Assembly (NCBI GenBank): GCA_017654935.2
Contig: CM065689.1
Coordinates: forward strand, 61,307,252 to 61,371,251
Direction: 5' to 3'
Length of the DNA: 64,000 bases
DNA from: Phymorhynchus buccinoides
Lineage: Eukaryota; Mollusca; Gastropoda; Neogastropoda; Raphitomidae
In this document: in pieces, positions 21,861 to 31,300 of the stretch
How positions within the stretch are numbered: position 1 is the stretch's first letter
Layout of the letters: each line of letters begins with the position of its first letter
Program-made: the position numbers and the translations under genes
The notes under the pieces: generated by a model
Told to the model about the DNA's origin: nothing
The model's input: only the letters and a program-made list of their open reading frames with translations
Database searches by the model: none

Positions 21861-23552
21861 GACTCTGTGCCAAAAGGTGGGCATGAAAAGTGGACATAGA
21901 GGGTAAAAAATGAAACTATTAATACCATTTAAATACATGCATATTTAGAAAGGATATAAATGAGGCAAAACATGTGCAAAGTGGCAGGACAACTTTTCAA
22001 CCGATTTCTGAGAAAATAGTGATAATGTGGTGTCCCCCACCTGATGACAAACATCAATGATTACATCACAACCATGGTGTTATGTCACAGTATTTTCTCA
22101 TAGCTCCAGCAAATCATGTTGTGTTAAGTCGTTTTCATTGTTTGCTATTAGTCTGTGACATTTCCTGTTGAAATTTGTTGTTAGTATGATGATTATTATG
22201 GGTCTGTTGAGGTAACAAATGACCTTTGTCATCACTTTACATTTGAAAGTTGTATCAAATACACTAATTCTGTCTTTAAGTACTTAAGATGCCATAAAAA
22301 AACCAATTACAAGTTAACTGAATATTTTCTACCAAACTATTAATTGATTCATGTCATTGTTTTTGTTTTATTACACAATGTGTGAAAAATGTATGACAAA
22401 CATCAAAGTTACCTACATAATTTATTTTCCAGTTTCTGGCCAAAATGTCTATGAATAACTGTATTTTTGTCAACTACAGTAAGCAGAATGCTTTAAAGAA
22501 AATAATAACTTGCATGAATAAATGTTTTTTTCAAAAAACTGTTGAATTATTTATCATAATTCACTATTTACACCATAGGACATGTATGACGAACATCATA
22601 GTTACATTAATAATTTTCATTAAGCACTATTTTTTCATTTATCTTTCTATGAAGGCTGCAAAGTGCTCTAAATGAATTACTAAACCCACTGAAGTGGTGT
22701 TCATTTGTTTATTAGATGGTTAGACCAATAAAACCAGCTAAATTTGATAATTAACATTTTCTTGATGACGAACATCAAGTCCAGTAAAATGATTACATTG
22801 AACATTTGGATTAGTGCAGAAGAAAGAAATGAACATGCTGGTGTTAAATAAGGGTAGGGGTCAACTTTATATGACAGTTTAATTGTAAAATAAAAGAGAG
22901 CAAGTTAAAAATATATATCTTGAGGATTTTATTGAGCATTATAGCTTAGGTATGACGGATGTCAAGTGTTACATCTAAGTCAGAACCTTTAAGAGAAAGT
23001 GCAATATTATTTAAAATAATATATTTTGTAAAAAACTTTTATACTCCTATGATAAAGTAATATCTACTCCAACAAAGCATGACATTTTCATGTATTTTGG
23101 ATTTACATAAGTGAAAATTGTTGGGAAGTTTGATTTTGGTTGAATGATTACATCAAAAATGATGTTTGTCATCAACATTGGTTTAAGCCTAATAACTAAC
23201 AGAACTTTCATTTTTGAATGTTACAATCTTTAGCGTTTACTAATGAGGTACTTTTGCATAACCTGTCCAAATTTCAAGTAATTTTACTGGAGTTTGTGTG
23301 TTCTAGCACTTGTTGAAATCATGACTATTTGCAATGTCCACTTTTGAAGACCAGATTTTGGGGCTGATTTGACATTCATTGTCACATAACTAAACAACTA
23401 CTGATCTTACAAAGCTGATATTGTCTCTAGTGTCTTTTCAGACATTTGTCTATATGTTTATAACATAAGCACAACAGTCAGAAGGTTATGTGACAATTTA
23501 TTGAGGATGTAAGTACCTGACCCTCTCCGTGCTCACCTTTTGGCACAGAGTC
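21861..23552. mobile_element. TIR element B: non-autonomous DNA transposon abutting the LINE 5' end
   Basis: gactctgtgccaaaaggtg at 21861 is matched by its inverse caccttttggcacagagtc ending at 23552. ATAT flanks both ends (21857-21860 and 23553-23556). Because the flank plus TIR is partly palindromic, a shorter duplication is also possible. The interior is AT-rich and non-coding. A 14-mer ATGACRAACATCAA or close variant appears at 22045, 22393, 22586, 22765 and 22952, and inverted at about 23160. The architecture resembles element A, but the sequence is unrelated. Confidence 0.78.
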
Positions 23553-23716
23553 ATATACTGATATAGCTAAGCTGAATGATGTCCTATCACGACCAAATTT
23601 TGCATACTTACTGAAAAAAGGCTGCTAAGTTAATAAACTTAATCTGTGTACTTTTTAAGTTGATAGGCATTTACGCTTTTTACATGCCGACTTGAAAAGG
23701 AGGAATAATTCATAGT

Positions 23717-23950
23717 TTACATGCATTGCATTTGACGACACCCCCTGCCCCACACCCATGACGAACACTCTGTCTCTTGAATTGTAGAGGCCACTGATAG
23801 TGATACACTAGCTTCACTTTCACGCTCATCCTCACTGTTTTTGTCACTTTCTGAGTCAGAAAACGAGTATTCTGGATCTTTATCATCAGGTTCATCCAGA
23901 TCGAGAAGATGGAGAATCTCCTCTCTTGTTATACCATGATGGTTTGGCAT
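23717..23950 (-). CDS. Acidic 77-codon open frame, possible transposase N-terminal remnant
   Basis: An ATG at 23950 opens a frame starting MPNHHGITREEILHLLDLDE and continuing through an Asp/Glu/Ser-rich stretch (about residues 20-45) to a stop at 23717. An N-terminal helix followed by a D/E/S tract is a style seen in piggyBac-derived proteins. No DDE domain follows here, and the last 15 residues look frameshifted. It could equally be a chance frame or a lone exon. I assign no function. Confidence 0.25.
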   Translation of the reverse strand: MPNHHGITREEILHLLDLDEPDDKDPEYSFSDSESDKNSEDERESEASVSLSVASTIQETECSSWVWGRGCRQMQCM

Positions 23951-24309
23951 TTTTCGTTCGTAATTGGCGTCAAATCGGCGATCTAAGACAAAGAAATTGC
24001 AAAACCGGACGTATACTATAAGGGGAAACTACTCGCAGAACGAAGGCAAACTGTGGTCAAAAGTTTTACACAAGTTTTGTACCGTATACCGTTGGGCGAC
24101 TGAACGTGGCCAGGCAGTGGGGGATGTTCTTGTGCCTCGAACACGAACGCTGCCCGTCATCAATGTGTTGAGTGCTTGCACTGGGTTAACACCATTAAAG
24201 TTTAAACCCTTCAGATCAGCGGGGAAGGAACAGGCCCCACTTACAGCAACAAGCAAAAGCAGAAGAGAAGGGGGAAAAAGAAGAGAGTTTGGGTTGCTAG
24301 CCCTCTCTG

Positions 24310-24925
<616 letters not shown>

Positions 24926-25098
24926 CTCCCAGTTTCATTTTCAGTGACACACTTGTAAACACAGTCACACACATTGATTATGACCATGTCAAATATTGAA
25001 TAATATATCACTTTATTTTAAACTGCAAAATTTCTTAATAATTGCGATATCAGTCTTGTCAAACTAATGCTCTTTACGACTTTACTGTTGGTTTTCAG

Positions 25099-25398
25099 AC
25101 TGGATCCATCAAGATGTCGGGAGCTGCGGAGAAAGAAGGTGCCCCCCCTCCTCCACTCCATGCGGAAGATGTGCAGTCCTCCTCCAAGTCAGCCACCACC
25201 AGCGGTGCTGACACCGCCCAGGCTGCGGGTGGAGAGGGGAGCGGGGCCACACCGCAGGAGGCTGCGGGAAGCTCAGGGAGGCAGGCCGCATCCCCGGAAC
25301 CCAACTGCGCCATTTGTCTGGGTCAGCTGGAGAACAAGTCGTTCACCGACAGCTGTTTCCACATGTTCTGCTTCGTCTGCCTGCAAGAATGGTCCAAG
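25099..25398 (+). CDS. TOPORS: TOPORS exon with start codon and first part of RING
   Basis: The acceptor GTTGGTTTTCAG ends at 25098, then 15 bases of 5'UTR and the ATG at 25114. The exon codes 95 residues ending CLQEWSK and closes with the donor AAG/GTAGCC. Reading on hits a stop within five codons, which confirms the splice. An upstream non-coding exon is implied but not located. The following intron (25399-25809) is T-rich with a C9-(CT)n tract and no gene. Confidence 0.93.
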
Positions 25399-28300
25399 GT
25401 AGCCTCAAACTAAAGCTGCATTTTGAATTATTACCGTAGTTTGACTGTAGCTGTAGAAATAGTCATCGTGAAAGTACACAAGATGATGTTACTAATGTCT
25501 GTTATGTGTAAGTAATTCAGATGCTCAGGGTTTTTTGTGTGAAAGGGGTGTGAGCATGACATTTTGTGTGGCTTGTTTTTTGTGTTTTTTTGGATGTTTT
25601 TATTACTTTTTTTTAGAATAAATTTGTATGGCCTTGTTTAGAAATTGCGCCCCCCCCCCTCTCTCTCTCTCTCTCTTTTGTATTTGTGTGTGTAGTGTTT
25701 TAAATTATACAAGGATACTGCGTTGCAAAGTGAAGCCTGCACTTGATAAGGCAACACGGATTATCGTGAATTACGTCCAAAATGTGAATGTCTCGACTGT
25801 CCATTTTAGGTGAAAGCAGAGTGTCCACTATGCAAGCAGCCTTTCAAATCGATCATCCACAACGTGAAGTCGTACAACAACTACGACCAGTTCTACCTCA
25901 ACAACCAACCGACCCCTCAGCCCCCGCCCTCCACCCTGCGCTTCGGGTTTAACCTCAATGACCCCCGCCGCCCGTTCCGGTACCGTACCACCGTCACCAT
26001 GGACCACGGCTACGGCTTTGACTTCACCGCGCTCGACTTGATGAACCAGCGTCAGCGGCACCTGCACCACCTGAACAACCTGACTCACCTGAATCATGTG
26101 GCCAACCGCCGACTGCAGTTCCGCCAGGAGCGAAGGAGCCAACCGCGCCAGTCCCGCTGGGACCAGGAAGAAGAGCGGCACCACCAGCACGGCCTGACCC
26201 GGCCTCTTTCCGGGGCCGCCTCACCGCCGCACATGGTGCCGTACTACAGGCTGCGGTCGCGCACCGTTCGCCCCACATTGAGGCCCGCTGCCGCAGAGCC
26301 CGTTTCCACCACGGCCTTTCGCCGTGGGATCTACGACCAGGGTCAGAGGGTAGCGGACATGGGGTCCGGTGTTCGGCGGCGAAGGGCCTCGCCCGAGTTC
26401 TACCGGTCCAACCCGGCCCAGTCGCATCGCCTGGTGCCCTGGCTGAACCGCGAACTGAACGCCCTGCTTCATGGCGCCGATCCCATGGTGAGAAGTAGCC
26501 TCTGCATTCTAAAGTTTTTCTCTTCACGTGCTAGGTTTTTAAATTCTAGATGTTGTGAAAATGAAGGAGTATGGTCCCCTCCCTCGGCCGCCCCTGTACC
26601 TGCAGTACCTGGTTAGTCCTTACAGACACTCACAGTCACACGTATGTTCCATTCACTGAACAACAAAACTGCAGCACCTGCTTAGTCCTTACAGACACTC
26701 ACAGTCACACGTATGTTCCATTCACTGAACAACAAAACTGCAGCACCTGCTTAGTCCTTACAGACACTCACAGTCACACGTATGTTCCATTCACTGAACA
26801 ACAAAACTGCAGCACCTGCTTAGTCCTTACAGACACTCACAGTCACACGTATGTTCCATTCACTGAACAACAAAACTGCAGCACCTGCTTAGTCCTTACA
26901 GACACTCACAGTCACACGTATGTTCCATTCACTGAACAACAAAACTGCAGCACCTGCTTAGTCCTTACAGACACTCACAGTCACACGTATGTTCCATTCA
27001 CTGAACAACAAAACTACAGCACCTGCTTAGTCCTTACAGACACTCACAGTCACACGTATGTTCCATTCACTGAACAACAAAACTGCAGCACCTGCTTAGT
27101 CCTTACAGACACTCACAGTCACACGTATGTTCCATTCACTGAACAACAAAACTGCAGCACCTGCTTAGTCCTTACAGACACTCACAGTCACACGTATGTT
27201 CCATTCACTGAACAACAAAACTGCAGCACCTGCTTAGTCCTTACAGACACTCACAGTCACACGTATGTTCCATTCACTGAACAACAAAACTGCAGCACCT
27301 GCTTAGTCCTTACAGACACTCACAGTCACACGTATGTTCCATTCACTGAACAACAAAACTGCAGCACCTGCTTAGTCCTTACAGACACTCACAGTCACAC
27401 GTATGTTCCATTCACTGAACAACAAAACTGCAGCACCTGCTTAGTCCTTACAGACACTCACAGTCACACGTATGTTCCATTCACTGAACAACAAAACTGC
27501 AGCACCTGCTTAGTCCTTACAGACACTCACAGTCATGCGTATGTTCCATTCACTGAACAACAAAACTACAGCACCTGCTTAGTCCTTACAGACACTCACA
27601 GTCACACGTATGTTCCATTCACTGAACAACAAAACTGCAGCACCTGCTTAGTCCTTACAGACACTCACAGTCACACGTATGTTCCATTCACTGAACAACA
27701 AAACTACAGCACCTGCTTAGTCCTTACAGACACTCACAGTCACACGTATGTTCCATTCACTGAACAACAAAACTGCAGCACCTGCTTAGTCCTTACAGAC
27801 ACTCACAGTCACACGTATGTTCCATTCACTGAACAACAAAACTGCAGCACCTGCTTAGTCCTTACAGACACTCACAGTCACACGTATGTTCCATTCACTG
27901 AACAACAAAACTGCAGCACCTGCTTAGTCCTTACAGACACTCACAGTCACACGTATGTTCCATTCACTGAACAACAAAACTACAGCACCTGCTTAGTCCT
28001 TACAGACACTCACAGTCACACGTATGTTCCATTCACTGAACAACAAAACTGCAGCACCTGCTTAGTCCTTACAGACACTCACAGTCACACGTATGTTCCA
28101 TTCACTGAACAACAAAACTGCAGCACCTGCTTAGTCCTTACAGACACTCACAGTCACACGTATGTTCCATTCACTGAACAACAAAACTGCAGCACCTGCT
28201 TAGTCCTTACAGACACTCACAGTCACACGTATGTTCCATTCACTGAACAACAAAACTGCAGCACCTGCTTAGTCCTTACAGACACTCACAGTCACACGTA

Positions 28301-31300
28301 TGTTCCATTCACTGAACAACAAAACTGCAGCACCTGCTTAGTCCTTACAGACACTCACAGTCACACGTATGTTCCATTCACTGAACAACAAAACTGCAGC
28401 ACCTACTTAGTCCTTACAGACACTCACAGTCACACGTATGTTCCATTCACTGAACAACAAAACTGCAGCACCTGCTTAGTCCTTACAGACACTCACAGTC
28501 ACACGTATGTTCCATTCACTGAACAACAAAACTGCAGCACCTGCTTAGTCTTTACAGACACTCACAGTCACACGTATGTTCCATTCACTGAACAACAAAA
28601 CTGCAGCACCTACTTAGTCCTTACAGACACTCACAGTCACACGTATGTTCCATTCACTGAACAACAAAACTGCAGCACCTGCTTAGTCCTTACAGACACT
28701 CACAGTCACACGTATGTTCCATTCACTGAACAACAAAACTGCAGCACCTGCTTAGTCCTTACAGACACTCACAGTCATGCGTATGTTCCATTCACTGAAC
28801 AACAAAACTGCAGCACCTGCTTAGTCTTTACAGTAATACAGTGTAACCTCCCTATAAGACCTTCAAAAATCATCCGAAATGAGCTCTTATAAGGGAAGTA
28901 CTTTCAATACTTACAAATAAAGGCAACGTTTCAGAGCAGTAGGTCTTATGTGGTGGGAAGTCTTATAATGGGAGGTCTTATATGGGAGGTTCCACTGTAG
29001 TAGCAACAGTTGTCTATGAAATGACATAAACCTGAGCTTGGGAATGACATGATTTATATCGCAAAAGACACTTAACTAACAAATAGTTTTTTTACTTCTA
29101 CTAGAAGTAAAGTTCTAGAACTTTTGAAAAAGACCAATACCTGCAGTAGTCAATTTGTACAAAGTGGTTTCCATACCAAAATGGTTTATTCCATTTCAGG
29201 AAGATAGATTAGATGGCTAGTTTGGTACATAGAATTTGAATAAACAGATTGTTAACCATGATAGCTTAACTCTTTCATTCCTGAGAACCGCTTTTGAGGT
29301 TGAATGGGAGCAACTGCAGATTCCTAGCTTTATAGAGCTCTCTATCTCCCTATTCATGGGTTTCCAGAGAGAGTAAAACTGTATAAAACTTATCGATGGC
29401 TTGGAGTCAAAACGGACTATCTTTAGATAGTCCATCTACATATTATTGAACTTCTTGCCAAAAACTAAGAACTTATATAAAAAAAAGAATACAAATAATA
29501 TAAAAAGGGGGTTAATAGTCTTTTTTTGTATACAAGTTATTAGTCTTTGTAATAAGTTCAATGATACGTCAATGGACTATCTAAAGATAGTCCGTTTTGA
29601 CTCCAAGCCATCGTTATGTTATTGTGAACATGCGGCATGTTTACAGCAGCCTGTTTCTCTTTCATAAGCAATACTTGCCCCAGTAAAAAAAAAGGAAAAA
29701 ACCCTCATTGCATTGCAATTATAGAAGAGCAAAGTAATAACAGTTGCATCATGTTGCATGATATTGCGAGCAAAAGAGGCCTGTAGGAATCAACTGGATA
29801 AAATTAAAGAGGTTCTCAGGAATGAACAGTGGTTGAATTTTTTCTAAATACAGAAACCAAAGAGTTAAAGATTGATGGCTTATCTGGTACATAGAATTTG
29901 AATAAACAGATTGTTAGCCATGATAACTTGCCATCAACATTGGACCAACAGAGCAGGAGGGGAAGGAGCTGATTGTCTACTGTGTGTTTGTGCAGGTGGC
30001 CTCCGTGATAGACATCATCCTGGGGCTGATCAAGCGCTTCACCATCGACAGTGATGAGTTCTACGAGCACATGCACCCCTACCTGCAGCAGCACACCCGC
30101 CACTTCATGCACGAGTTCCTCAGTTTCGCCCGCTCCCCCTACTCCATGCTGACCTACGACACCAAGGCAAGGTACGAGGAACTGTCACACACAGTCGCCA
30201 GCTCAGACTCCAGCAGTGATAGCGATGTGGTTGTCGTCGATGACGATGACACGCCGGAAGCCTCTCGCTCAGAGTCGCATCCCATCGCTAGGAATGATGT
30301 CTTTCTGCCGCACAGTGCGTTTTCACCCGCCCCTGTCTTGGCTCGGTCGGGCTGGGACTCTCCTACTCCTGGCCCCTCCTGGGACCTGGGCGGAAACTCT
30401 CGGCACTCTCCGGTAACTGTGGATGACAGCAGCGACAGCGACGCCTCCACCATCATCGACCCCGCCTACCTCGCCCCGGAGCAGTCCACCACCATCGACC
30501 CCGCTCCGGAGCAGTCCACCACTGAGACGGCCAGCCGCAAGAGTCAGCAGCCAAGCGATGAGGAAGACGTGGTGTTTCTCTCCTATGACAAGCCCTGGGA
30601 AGAGAGGTCCCCCATTCAGCTCTCCTCAGGCTCTGAGAGCGAGACCTCCCGCTTTGTCAAGGCCCTGAAGCAGGAGAACAACAAGAGGAAGAGAGACAGG
30701 TCGCATGCGGCTGTTGCCAACAATGACCACCGCTACCACAGCTCGGATGTGGCCCATAGCAGTTCGGGTGCTCACAGTTCTCCCCCTCCTCCTGTCCTTC
30801 GCCGGGATACTAGTGCCGGGGACCCTCACAGTTCTTCCAGAGAAACCAGCGGCAGAAAGGAATCGGAAGAAACATGCCACTGGAAGAAACGGCGTCATCA
30901 CAGATCATCCGAGAGACGCCATTCTTCTCGGTCGAGTCACAAGAAGAAGCGCAAGATTTCCCGTTCCGGCAGCGGCGACCAGGCGAAGAAACGACGGGAT
31001 CACAGCACGGAGCCGGATGAGGAATGCGGCGAGGCTTCTTCTTCCAGTCACAAGAAGCACAAACACAAGAGGCGCAAGACGAGCAAAGAGAGGAAAGAGA
31101 AACGCAGGAGGCGACACCGTCCAGACAGTCAGGGGCCTGGCTGCAGTCAGGAAAGCGCAGGGTCTTCCACAGCGGAAAGAACGGACCAGTTCAAAAAGCA
31201 CCCTTCAGGGCACAAGAAGTCCACAGCGGCCAGCGCCGCTGCTGTGCCAGCGCAGGCCAGGGAAGGCAGCGGCGCCTACAACATGGACAGCCTGCTGTCA

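Noticed and set aside
26571..28892. 773-codon open frame as a repeat protein
   Set aside because: It is the 69-bp minisatellite in one stop-free frame, lying inside TOPORS intron 2 between exons that join in phase.
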